The notes beneath the pieces are model-generated. The model saw only the letters and a program-made list of their open reading frames with translations. It was not told the DNA's origin and did not search any database. This document shows positions 49,727-57,564 of a DNA stretch of 64,000 nucleotides, piece by piece (position 1 is the stretch's first letter; every line of letters begins with the position of its first letter). Source of the DNA: Arthrobacter pullicola (GTDB taxonomy: Bacteria > Actinomycetota > Actinomycetes > Actinomycetales > Micrococcaceae); the NCBI RefSeq assembly GCF_014836875.1, contig NZ_JACSQC010000003.1, positions 108,619-172,618 of the forward strand, in the 5' to 3' direction. A program made the translations under genes and the position numbers.

Positions 49727-50300
49727 TTTTCACGATCTTTCCCTGGACACAGTAATCCGGCAGCGCATCAAGGGCCTGCGGCTGGCGAAGGGTTGGTCCC
49801 TGGACGCCCTCGCAGCCCGCTGCTTCCTGAGTCCGTCCACCCTCAGCCGCATCGAAACCGGACACCGCAGGATTGCCCTGGACCAGCTGGTGCCGCTGGC
49901 GAAGGCGCTGGGGACCACGCTGGACCAGCTGGTGGAGTCCAGCGAGGATGACGACGTCGTGATCCGTCCGGAGCCTGAACACCAGCGCGGAGTCACCACG
50001 TGGCTGCTGTCGCGGGAGCACAACGGCACTACGGTAGCGAAGATGCGGATCACCCCCGAGCGCTCACAGGACGACGCCGCGCTCAGCGTTCATCCTGGCC
50101 GCGAGTGGTTCACCGTGCTGTCCGGAAGTGTGCGGCTGGTGCTGGGGGAGCGGGCAATCCTGGTGCACGAAGGGCAGGCCGCCGAGTTTTCCACGATGGT
50201 CCCGCACCACATCGGCGCCCACGAAGGGCCGGTGGAGATCCTGACGATTTTCGATCACGGAGGGGAAAAAGCGCATCTGCACTCCCACGAGCGGGCCTGA
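49716..50300 (+). CDS. XRE-family transcriptional regulator with C-terminal cupin domain
   Basis: A 194-residue regulator. The helix-turn-helix is IKGLRLAKGWSLDALAARCF and LSPSTLSRIETGHRRIALDQ (about 15-55). The cupin domain follows (about 105-190) with SVHPGREWFTVLSGSVRLVL and ILVHEGQAAEFSTMVPHHIG, and ends HLHSHERA, so a small ligand or metal may be sensed. This MqsA/SutR/PuuR-like layout is common in regulators of a divergent neighbour gene, here the His-rich methyltransferase. Confidence 0.92.
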   Translation: MTQDFHDLSLDTVIRQRIKGLRLAKGWSLDALAARCFLSPSTLSRIETGHRRIALDQLVPLAKALGTTLDQLVESSEDDDVVIRPEPEHQRGVTTWLLSREHNGTTVAKMRITPERSQDDAALSVHPGREWFTVLSGSVRLVLGERAILVHEGQAAEFSTMVPHHIGAHEGPVEILTIFDHGGEKAHLHSHERA

Positions 50301-50321
50301 ATCGATCGAGGTCAAGGATGC

Positions 50322-50362
50322 TTTACGTAAAGGGTGCTTGTCTGTACAGTTTCCTTGACAAG
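50322..50362 (+). promoter_or_regulatory. Promoter with two palindromes before the membrane protein-XRE pair
   Basis: TTTACG (50322-50327), 17 bp, TACAGT (50345-50350) form a -35/-10 pair. The -35 is part of the perfect palindrome TTTACGTAAA (50322-50331). CTTGTC (50337-50342) and GACAAG (50357-50362) flank the -10. Both are candidate sites for the small XRE regulator encoded two genes on. Confidence 0.5.
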
Positions 50363-50390
50363 CTTTTCCACCTCTATGAAGGGCAGCCAC

Positions 50391-50855
50391 ATGACCGCCA
50401 AAGTTCAGCGGAGCAAATGGGGCCGTGCACGGGTTGGGGGCGGCACGCCGGCACTGCTGGGCGCTGCGTTAGTGATCGGAGCGCTCATAGCCACCGGTTG
50501 CGGTGCACTGTTTAGCTGGCTGCGGAACGGCGAAAATCCGCTGATGGAGTTTGCCGTGATGGCTGCTGCTGTCCTGCCGGTTGCAGCCGCACTTGCCTGG
50601 GCTGTGCTCGTTGACCGCTCAACCCTCGCAGGAGCAGTCGACAAACCCGAGGATTCCGTGGAGTCCGCCTGGTATGACAAGGCAGCCAGTGGTGCCTTTA
50701 CGGACATTCTGCTGGTTGCCGGGATTAGCTGTGCAGCAGTCGCATTTCTGGGGATTGAAGGGCCGGCCAGTCTGATCCTTGCAGTTGTGGTTCTCTTTTC
50801 CATGCTGGATTTCGGTGCACGTTACCTGTGGTTGAAAAAACTGGCCGGAGCATGA
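50391..50855 (+). CDS. Small four-helix membrane protein
   Basis: A 154-residue protein I do not recognise by family. Four hydrophobic segments are clear: about 20-42 (ALLGAALVIGALIATGCGAL), 52-74 (EFAVMAAAVLPVAAALAWAV), 103-120 (DILLVAGISCAAVAFLG) and 124-145 (ASLILAVVVLFSMLDFG). The N-terminus is basic, so it should lie inside. The ATG follows GAAGGG. It overlaps the next gene, a 63-residue XRE regulator, as ATGA. Such membrane protein-small XRE pairs are common in Gram-positives, with the regulator controlling its own operon. Confidence 0.8.
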   Translation: MTAKVQRSKWGRARVGGGTPALLGAALVIGALIATGCGALFSWLRNGENPLMEFAVMAAAVLPVAAALAWAVLVDRSTLAGAVDKPEDSVESAWYDKAASGAFTDILLVAGISCAAVAFLGIEGPASLILAVVVLFSMLDFGARYLWLKKLAGA

Positions 50856-51043
50856 AAAACACGCTGCCTCAGCGACGGCAGGAGATCGGGTGGTCCCAGC
50901 AGCGGCTGGCGGACGAACTCGGAGTCTCACGCCAGACCATCATCTCCATCGAAAAGGGGCGCTACGACCCTTCGCTGCCATTGGCATTCCGGCTCGCTTC
51001 GGTATTCCAATGCCGGATCGAAGAGCTGTTCACGCAGCACTAG
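50852..51043 (+). CDS. Small XRE/Cro-type transcriptional regulator
   Basis: A 63-residue protein that is almost entirely a helix-turn-helix: RRQEIGWSQQRLADELGVSR, then QTIISIEKGRYDPSLPLAFR and LASVFQCRIEELF. This is the YozG-like group of minimal HTH proteins. The ATG lies within the end of the membrane protein gene (ATGA), so the two are made together. Probable targets are the palindromes at 50322-50362. Confidence 0.9.
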   Translation: MKNTLPQRRQEIGWSQQRLADELGVSRQTIISIEKGRYDPSLPLAFRLASVFQCRIEELFTQH

Positions 51044-51126
51044 AACGTTCCGCCACCGGTGCGGAGGAGGCCAGTGTCAGGGCAGGCCGACGGGACAACG
51101 CTGTTTTCAGATGAGAGGGTTTTCCC

Positions 51127-52146
51127 ATGGAAGAACCGCTGCTGAAGTCCCGTCTGCCGATCGCCGCTGCTCCCATGGCAGGCGGCCCAACGACGACGGC
51201 GCTGGCCCTCGCGGTGGCGGAAGCCGGAGGCTTTCCGTTCCTGGCCGGAGGGTACAAAGCTCCCGATGCCCTCGCCGTGGAGATCAGGCAGCTCCAGGCC
51301 AGCGGGCATCCGTTTGGGGTAAACCTCTTCGTCCCCGCCCCTGCCAAGGTTGATGAAGAAGCCTTCCGCGGTTATGCGGAGGAACTCCAGCCGGAAGCGG
51401 ACCGCTACGGTATGAAGCTCGACCCGGTCCCCGTTCAGGACAACGATTTCTGGGACCAGAAGCTGGCCCTCCTGATGCAGGATCCCGTGCCGGTGGTCTC
51501 GCTGACTTTTGCGCTGCCCGAGCCCGCGGCCATCGCCGCCCTGCAGCGGGCAGGAAGCCGGGTCCTCGCTTCGGTGACCACCACGGCCGAAGCGCATCGG
51601 GCAAAAGCAGCCGGGGTGGACGGTCTGGTGGTGCAGGGCCCGTCCGCGGGAGGGCACAGCGCCACGTTCAACCCGGAGCGCAGGATCGATCCGGTCAGCA
51701 CTGAGGATCTGGTCCGGACGGTCCGCGCCGAATCCAGCCTGCCGATCATCGCCGCCGGCGGAGTCGACGGCCCGGGGACTATCCGCGGGCTGCTGGACGC
51801 CGGAGCCGAAGCAGCTGCGGTTGGCACACTCCTGCTGCTGGCCGACGAGGCCGGCACCTCCGCAACACACCGGGCAGCCCTGGCCGACGCCGCCTACACC
51901 GAGACCATCCTGACCCGTTCTTTCACCGGACGTCCGGCCCGCGCGCTGCGCAACGGCTTCATCGACCGGCACGAGGCGCACGCCCTGAATGCCTACCCTT
52001 CCGTCCACCACCTCACCCGTGGCCTGCGCCAGGCGGCGGGCAAGGCGGGAGACAGTGACACCCTGCATCTGTGGGCGGGCACCGGTTGGCGCAGCGCTCC
52101 GGTCGGGCCGGCGTCCGGCATCATCGGGTGGTTGGCGGGCGAGTAG
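51127..52146 (+). CDS. Nitronate monooxygenase family protein
   Basis: A 339-residue FMN-dependent TIM-barrel enzyme of the 2-nitropropane dioxygenase/NMO family. The N-terminus RLPIAAAPMAGGPTTTALAL, the FMN region AAGVDGLVVQGPSAGGHSAT with the catalytic His, PIIAAGGVDGPGTIRGLLDA and GAEAAAVGTLLLLADEAGTS are present. Related proteins include enoyl reductase and other oxidoreductases, so the substrate is not certain. The ATG has a weak GAGAGGG site. It stands alone on this strand. Confidence 0.9.
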   Translation: MEEPLLKSRLPIAAAPMAGGPTTTALALAVAEAGGFPFLAGGYKAPDALAVEIRQLQASGHPFGVNLFVPAPAKVDEEAFRGYAEELQPEADRYGMKLDPVPVQDNDFWDQKLALLMQDPVPVVSLTFALPEPAAIAALQRAGSRVLASVTTTAEAHRAKAAGVDGLVVQGPSAGGHSATFNPERRIDPVSTEDLVRTVRAESSLPIIAAGGVDGPGTIRGLLDAGAEAAAVGTLLLLADEAGTSATHRAALADAAYTETILTRSFTGRPARALRNGFIDRHEAHALNAYPSVHHLTRGLRQAAGKAGDSDTLHLWAGTGWRSAPVGPASGIIGWLAGE

Positions 52147-52247
52147 CTGCTGCCGGGGCTGCCGGGGCTGGCTGGACCGGGAGTGTGCAGCTCTGGTGGC
52201 TTGGCAGTGAAAAGCCCGCCGGGCATGGCCCCCAAAAAGAGTGGCCC

Positions 52248-52499
52248 CTATGCGTCCTCAGCGTTGGCAGTTGCCTCGATCCAGTCGATGACTTCATCTG
52301 AGTAGTAGAGGCCACCCTGGCCACCGTCTTCCTCAGCAGGCACCTCAGCAGGCAGGGCTGCTGGGCCTCCCGCACGCAGGACTTCAGCTGCCACGCCGTC
52401 GGGAACGGCATCGCCGTTGTTGTTCATCAGCCATGTACGGGTGGCGGGTTCCAACCGTGACCACCACTGTGTGTTCGCTGCCGGCTGGTCGCTGCTCAT
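52248..52499 (-). CDS. Small acidic hypothetical protein
   Basis: An 83-residue protein with no family I recognise. It is acidic and Trp-containing: NTQWWSRLEPATRTWLMNNN, GDAVPDGVAAEVLRAGG, then an acidic stretch EVPAEEDGGQGG and YYSDEVIDWIEATA. The ATG at 52499 follows a weak TGGAA. Codon bias is like that of real genes in the window, and the C-terminal half reads as a folded helix. It is convergent with the nitronate monooxygenase gene and divergent from the deaminase gene. Confidence 0.68.
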   Translation of the reverse strand: MSSDQPAANTQWWSRLEPATRTWLMNNNGDAVPDGVAAEVLRAGGPAALPAEVPAEEDGGQGGLYYSDEVIDWIEATANAEDA

Positions 52500-52540
52500 T
52501 TCCACAGTATGGCCTGCTGCTACAGGCGAGGCCCAGTGCT

Positions 52541-52580
52541 TAGTAGAAGGGACCGCCACATAGTCGAAGGAACCGCCAGG
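52541..52580. repeat. 20-bp imperfect tandem repeat before the deaminase gene
   Basis: TTAGTAGAAGGGACCGCCAC (52541-52560) and ATAGTCGAAGGAACCGCCAG (52561-52580) are adjacent 20-bp units with 16 identical positions. They lie just upstream of the probable deaminase promoter. Confidence 0.75.
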
Positions 52581-52583
52581 TAC

Positions 52584-52619
52584 GCGGAATGGTCTCCGCG
52601 GCGGCGGCACCCTAGGCTT
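52584..52619 (+). promoter_or_regulatory. Candidate promoter and operator of the deaminase gene
   Basis: TAGGCT (52614-52619) fits a -10 about 50 bases before the TTG start. CGCGGA (52584-52589) and TCCGCG (52596-52601) form a perfect inverted repeat over the -35 area. Confidence 0.35.
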
Positions 52620-52670
52620 AACGGGACGCTGCGGCACGCCCGCAGCCGACGGATCATTGAAAGGACTCCC

Positions 52671-53672
52671 TTGAGCAAGCTGCCCTGCGCTGAACTCCAC
52701 CTCCATATTGAAGGCACCCTGGAGCCGGAGCTGATCTTTGAGCTGGCTGCCCGGAACGGCATCGAGCTGCCCTACGCAGATCTGGACGAGCTCCGCGCGC
52801 GCTACGAGTTCACCGATCTGCAGTCCTTCCTGGACCTGTACTACGCCAACATGAACGTGCTGCGCACCGAAGCGGACTTCGCGGACATGACCCGCGCCTA
52901 CCTCAAGCGTGCAGCGGCGGCCGGCGTCCGGCACGTGGAAATGATGGTGGACCCGCAGGCGCACCTGGTCCGCGGCGTCTCGCTGGAAACCTGCATCAAC
53001 GGTGTGGCCTCCGTCCTGGCGGTGTCCCAGGAGGAGTTCGGGGTCTCCTCGGCCCTGATTGCCGCCTTCCTGCGCGACCGGTCACCGGAGGAGGCCGCAA
53101 AGGTCCTCACCGACCTGCTTGACATGAACGCCCCGATCATCGGCATCGGCCTGGATTCAGCGGAAGTGGGCAACCCGCCGGAGAACTTCGTGCCGCTGTA
53201 CGAGCAGGCACGCGCCGCCGGCCTGAAACTGGTGGCCCACGCGGGCGAGGAAGGTCCCTCGCACTACATCGAGCAGGCCCTGGATCTGCTGCTGGTGGAC
53301 CGGATTGACCACGGAATCCGCTGCATGGATGATCCGGCGCTGGTTGAGCGCCTGGAGCGGGACCAGATTCCCCTGACCATCTGCCCGCTCTCCAATGTCC
53401 GGCTGCAGGCCGTGGACTCGCTGGAAAGCCACCCGCTGCCGCTGTTGCTGGAACAGGGCCTGAACGTCTCAGTCAATTCCGATGATCCGGCTTACTTCGG
53501 CGGTTACGTGGACGACAACTTCGCCGTCCTCCGCGAGACCTTCGACCTGAATCCAGCCCAGCTGGCGCAGCTGGCCGGCAACTCGATCACCGGCTCGTTT
53601 GCTGCTGCCGAACGCAAGGATGAGCTGCTGGCCGAGCTCGAGGCCTGGCTGCTGGTGCAGGGGACTGAATAG
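52671..53672 (+). CDS. Adenine/adenosine deaminase family protein
   Basis: A 333-residue zinc amidohydrolase. Metal ligands are His10 and His12 in ELHLHIEGTLEPELIF, a His in LVAHAGEEG with the catalytic Glu, and the Asp in VNSDDPAYFGGY; LVDRIDHGIRCMDDP carries the other active-site His. Adenosine deaminases usually read HLDGS at the first site; the HIEGT here is the form I associate with adenine deaminases, so adenine may be the true substrate. The start is TTG with AAAGGA upstream. It ends one base before the stop of the convergent permease gene. Confidence 0.9.
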   Translation: MSKLPCAELHLHIEGTLEPELIFELAARNGIELPYADLDELRARYEFTDLQSFLDLYYANMNVLRTEADFADMTRAYLKRAAAAGVRHVEMMVDPQAHLVRGVSLETCINGVASVLAVSQEEFGVSSALIAAFLRDRSPEEAAKVLTDLLDMNAPIIGIGLDSAEVGNPPENFVPLYEQARAAGLKLVAHAGEEGPSHYIEQALDLLLVDRIDHGIRCMDDPALVERLERDQIPLTICPLSNVRLQAVDSLESHPLPLLLEQGLNVSVNSDDPAYFGGYVDDNFAVLRETFDLNPAQLAQLAGNSITGSFAAAERKDELLAELEAWLLVQGTE

Positions 53673-54944
53673 TCACCGTCCCCGCCGGAAGGCCAGGCGG
53701 ACGACGGCACCGGCAACAATGGCCATCAACCCCAGGGAGATGACCAGCAACGGCAGGGACAGCGCCAGCAGCAGGGCACCGGCCAGTCCCAGCAGGTTCA
53801 GCACCCGCGGCGTATACCAGTGCCGTGACCGCAGGCTGAAGGCGGTCACGGCGGTGGTGCCGGCATAGAGCAGGCCAAAGAAGGCGGCCACCCCCAGCAG
53901 GGTGCCGGGCGGAAACGCCACCACCAGGACAACGACGACGGCGGCTCCCGCGGTCACGCCCGCCCAGTGCGTCTCCGGGCGCCCCTTCAGCGTGGCCCGT
54001 GTCCTGCCGAATACCGAAGGCAGTTCCCCTTCGTCCGCCATGGCCGCCGCAACCCGGGCGCAGCCCGCATTCAGGGCAGAGAGCGCACCCAGCCCGGCAG
54101 CCGCGGCGGCAATCATGACAGCCCCGATGCCAATACCGCCGCTGACCTGGCTTACCGGACCCATGAGAGGAGTGGCTTCCGCGGCCAGGGCCGGAGCCCC
54201 AAAGTAGCTCAGCAGTGACTGCCCCACCACCAGATACAGGCCCAGTACGACGGCGAGGGCGGCGGGCAGGGCCAGCGGAATGTTCCGTGCGGGGGAGCGC
54301 ACGTGCGGGCCCAGCGACGCGAGATAGCCATAGCCGATGAAGCCGAAGTAGAGCAGCGCAGCCGATTCCAGGGTGCCGGCCAGCCCCGGTTCCGGCAGGG
54401 TCGCCAGTTTGACGCTTCCGGGCGGGCGGTCGGAATTGAAGGCAGCCACCGCCACGAAGGCCAGCACCGCGATCACGAACGCGACGATGAAACGGGACAC
54501 CCAGTCGCTGCGCGTTATCCCAAAGACATTCAACCCAGCGGTTAGGACGACGGCGGCCACCGCCGCGGGCACCGCGAAATCCGGCAGCAGGTAGGTGCCA
54601 ACCATCAGGGCAGCAACAGCGGAGGCGGCCAGCCGTGAACAGAGGAACACCCAGCCGGTGACAAAGGCTGCCGTGGGTCCCAGGAGCAGGCGCGCTGCGC
54701 GGGTCCCGCCGTCGTCGTAATTGGCCCTTCCCGCATCCAGGGCGGCACTGACCTGAAAGATCGACACACCGCAGGCGTAGGCAATGACAGCCGCGATAAT
54801 CAGCGGCAGTAACAGCCCGCCGCCGTCAGCAGCAATGGCAGCCGGGAAGACCACAAATACCCCGGCTCCGACAATGGAACCGATGCCGGCCATCGTCGCG
54901 TCGAAGCCGCCGAGGGGACGGTTGAGGGCAGCGTTGCCGGACAC
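53673..54944 (-). CDS. APC-family amino acid permease
   Basis: A 423-residue protein with about twelve hydrophobic segments. The helix 1 signature [24 protein letters not shown]-like [20 protein letters not shown] and [20 protein letters not shown] fit the amino acid-polyamine-organocation superfamily. GTG start with GGAGG seven bases upstream. The substrate is not evident; an amino acid or amine is likely. It is divergent from aspS and convergent, with no gap, to the deaminase gene. Confidence 0.9.
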   Translation of the reverse strand: MSGNAALNRPLGGFDATMAGIGSIVGAGVFVVFPAAIAADGGGLLLPLIIAAVIAYACGVSIFQVSAALDAGRANYDDGGTRAARLLLGPTAAFVTGWVFLCSRLAASAVAALMVGTYLLPDFAVPAAVAAVVLTAGLNVFGITRSDWVSRFIVAFVIAVLAFVAVAAFNSDRPPGSVKLATLPEPGLAGTLESAALLYFGFIGYGYLASLGPHVRSPARNIPLALPAALAVVLGLYLVVGQSLLSYFGAPALAAEATPLMGPVSQVSGGIGIGAVMIAAAAAGLGALSALNAGCARVAAAMADEGELPSVFGRTRATLKGRPETHWAGVTAGAAVVVVLVVAFPPGTLLGVAAFFGLLYAGTTAVTAFSLRSRHWYTPRVLNLLGLAGALLLALSLPLLVISLGLMAIVAGAVVRLAFRRGR

Positions 54945-55070
54945 TCATCCTCCGATCAGTCTGCCCTTGGCCGGGAACAGAATGGATCACCGGTAAACTC
55001 GAAGAAGATCTCTACTCACAATGGGCGGGAACAGGTGTTTCCGCAAGCAATCAAACTTGAAAGGACTGCT

Positions 55071-56867
55071 GTGCTGCGCACACACGCCCTTGGTTCCCTG
55101 AGGGCCGAGCATATTGGACAGACCGTTACCCTGGCCGGCTGGGTTGCCCGCCGCCGCGACCACGGAGGCGTCGCCTTCCTTGACCTGCGTGATGCCTCCG
55201 GCGTTGCCCAGGTGGTTGTCCGGGAAGAAGACGTTTTCCACGGCCTGCGCAACGAGTACGTCCTGCAGATTACCGGCAAGGTCGAACGCCGTCCCGAAGG
55301 CAATGAGAACCCGGCCCTGGCCACCGGTGAAGTCGAGGTCATTGCCGACGAGGTGGTTATCCTCAACACCTCCGATCCTCTGCCCTTCCAGATCGACGAG
55401 CACGTGGAAGTAGGCGAGGAAGCCCGCCTGAAGCACCGCTACCTGGACCTGCGCCGCCCGGCACCGTCCGCGGCCCTGCGGCTGCGCTCCGAAGCCAACC
55501 GCGTGGCCCGCGAACTGCTGCACGGCGAAGGCTTCGTTGAAATCGAAACCCCGACCCTGACCCGGTCCACGCCCGAAGGTGCCCGCGACTTCGTGGTGCC
55601 GGCGCGCCTGGCACCCGGTTCCTGGTACGCCCTGCCCCAGTCGCCGCAGCTGTTCAAGCAGCTGCTCCAGGTCGGCGGGTTCGAAAAGTACTACCAGATT
55701 GCCCGCTGCTACCGTGACGAGGACTTCCGCGCCGACCGCCAGCCGGAGTTCACCCAGCTGGACATCGAAGCCAGCTTCGTCGAGGAAAACGACATCATCG
55801 CCCTGGGCGAGGAAATCGTGAAGGCGCTCTGGAAGCTGATCGGCGTCGAGATCGAAACGCCGATCCGCCGTATGACCTACGCCGACGCCATGGCCCGTTA
55901 CGGCTCGGACAAGCCCGACCTCCGGTTCGGCCTGGAACTGACCGAACTGACCGAATTCTTCAAGGACACCACCTTCCGCGTCTTCCAGGCTCCGTACGTC
56001 GGCGCCGTGGTGATGCCCGGCGGTGCCTCGCAGGCCCGCCGGACCCTCGATGCCTGGCAGGAATGGGCCAAGCAGCGCGGCGCCAAGGGGCTGGCCTACG
56101 TGCTGGTCCAGGAAGACGGCACCCTCACCGGTCCGGTCGCCAAGAACCTCACCGACTTTGAGCGCGAGAACCTCGCCGAAAAGGTCGGCGCCAAGCCCGG
56201 CGACTGCATCTTCTTCGCCGCCGGCCAGACCTCCGAAGCACGCGCCCTGCTCGGCGCAGCCCGCGTCGAAATCGGCCACCGCACCGGCCTGATCGACCCC
56301 AAGGACTGGGCATTCGTCTGGATCGTCGACGCCCCGATGTTCGAGCCCGCCGCCGCAGCCGTCGCTGCCGGCGACGTCGCCGCAGGTGAAGGTGAATGGA
56401 CCGCGGTGCACCACGCGTTCACCTCGCCGAAGCCCGAGTTCATGGACACCTTCGACAAGGATCCCGGTTCCGCCCTGGCCTACGCCTACGACATTGTCTG
56501 CAACGGCAACGAAATCGGCGGCGGCTCCATCCGTATCCACCAGCGCGATGTGCAGGAACGCGTCTTCAAGGTGATGGGCATTTCCGAGGAAACCGCGCAG
56601 GAGCAGTTCGGCTTCCTGCTCGAAGGCTTCAAGTACGGCGCTCCGCCGCACGGCGGCATCGCCTTCGGCTGGGACCGCGTGGTGGCCCTGCTGGCCGGTG
56701 CCGACTCCATCCGCGACGTCATCGCTTTCCCGAAGTCCGGCGGCGGGTACGATCCGCTGACCTCCGCTCCGGCTCCGATCAGCGCCCAGCAGCGCAAGGA
56801 AGCCGGCGTCGATTTCAAGCCGGAGAAGAAGCAGGACAAGCAGCAGGAGAAGCCTGCCGCTGAGTAG
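55071..56867 (+). CDS. aspS: Aspartyl-tRNA synthetase (bacterial type)
   Basis: A 598-residue class II synthetase. The N-terminal anticodon-binding OB-fold ([20 protein letters not shown]), motif 1, motif 2 [20 protein letters not shown] with [13 protein letters not shown], the bacterial GAD insertion (about 280-420), and motif 3 [15 protein letters not shown] are in order. The start is the GTG at 55071, seven bases after AAAGGA. An in-frame ATG-less upstream extension to 55035 has no ribosome site. Whether it also charges tRNA-Asn cannot be told here. A clean terminator follows. Confidence 0.96.
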   Translation: MLRTHALGSLRAEHIGQTVTLAGWVARRRDHGGVAFLDLRDASGVAQVVVREEDVFHGLRNEYVLQITGKVERRPEGNENPALATGEVEVIADEVVILNTSDPLPFQIDEHVEVGEEARLKHRYLDLRRPAPSAALRLRSEANRVARELLHGEGFVEIETPTLTRSTPEGARDFVVPARLAPGSWYALPQSPQLFKQLLQVGGFEKYYQIARCYRDEDFRADRQPEFTQLDIEASFVEENDIIALGEEIVKALWKLIGVEIETPIRRMTYADAMARYGSDKPDLRFGLELTELTEFFKDTTFRVFQAPYVGAVVMPGGASQARRTLDAWQEWAKQRGAKGLAYVLVQEDGTLTGPVAKNLTDFERENLAEKVGAKPGDCIFFAAGQTSEARALLGAARVEIGHRTGLIDPKDWAFVWIVDAPMFEPAAAAVAAGDVAAGEGEWTAVHHAFTSPKPEFMDTFDKDPGSALAYAYDIVCNGNEIGGGSIRIHQRDVQERVFKVMGISEETAQEQFGFLLEGFKYGAPPHGGIAFGWDRVVALLAGADSIRDVIAFPKSGGGYDPLTSAPAPISAQQRKEAGVDFKPEKKQDKQQEKPAAE

Positions 56868-56970
56868 CAGGTGCCGCCAGGCCTTGAAGGGCATCCGGAA
56901 GTCATTTGGGATTTCCGGGCGGCCCATCACAGCCTCGGCTGTCTGAGTACAGGTTTATGAGGCATTGTCC

Positions 56971-57004
56971 AAACGCCCGGCTGGGAATCCCCAGCCGGGC
57001 GTTT
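56971..57004 (+). terminator. Terminator of aspS
   Basis: AAACGCCCGGCTGGG (56971-56985) pairs perfectly with CCCAGCCGGGCGTTT (56990-57004) around the loop AATC, ending in TTT. A 15-bp stem about 100 bases after the aspS stop. Confidence 0.85.
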
Positions 57005-57564
57005 GCGTGCTGACCGCCCCGTTTCGGGACGGTGGTCCTGTGTTTGCCTGCTTCGGGCTTCAGGGGGACGCAGGAAGACTCAGGGAGACCGGTGCTGGCT
57101 TCGGTTCCGGCTGGATCGCGTCTGCGGCTGGTCTTCCCAGGGCATGGACGCCGCCTGGCTGTCCGCCGGGGACCGGCGCGGCGAGGTTCTCCTCCAGTGT
57201 GGGACATTCCTGCCGTTAGGGGACTTTCCTGCGCGGCGCCGCGGCAGGATTGTCCCGCGGCGGACGGATTGTCCCCAAACGGTTTGTCCCCAAACGGGCC
57301 AGTCCCAGCCCAACGGGAGCAGCCGCAACAGCGCGCGTCTCCCGCATTTCCGCGGAACTTTGCGCAATCCCGCTACGCACGAGAAAGAAAAGCAAGCAGG
57401 CTTGTATTTACCGCAGAATTAATTCCGGGTTTTGGAGCCGTTTTCAGGTGCCCGCTATTCCAGCTGAGGAATGCCGATCCTAGGGTTTAGAAGGCGATTG
57501 TTTTCTGCCCGCACCTGACAATAAGTCACATCGTCGATATACCGCGGGCCGACGAGGAACACGA
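57005..57564. other. 560-bp region without a convincing gene
   Basis: Open frames here have no family resemblance, start signals or codon bias I trust. A 15-bp tandem repeat, TTGTCCCCAAACGG plus one base, lies at 57269-57283 and 57284-57298, with a related TTGTCCC nearby at 57250. The last 150 bases are AT-richer and probably hold the promoter of the metalloprotease gene. The region could be remnant coding DNA or a long regulatory leader. Confidence 0.5.

Noticed and set aside
54987-56930. Open frame of about 640 codons antisense to aspS
   Set aside because: Same cause: it mirrors the aspS reading frame, lacks motifs and a ribosome site, and aspS is certain.
57005-57564. Small genes in the gap before the metalloprotease
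   Set aside because: Several frames of 80-140 codons exist, but they have no recognisable domain, poor starts and unusual Arg/Cys/Trp-rich composition.
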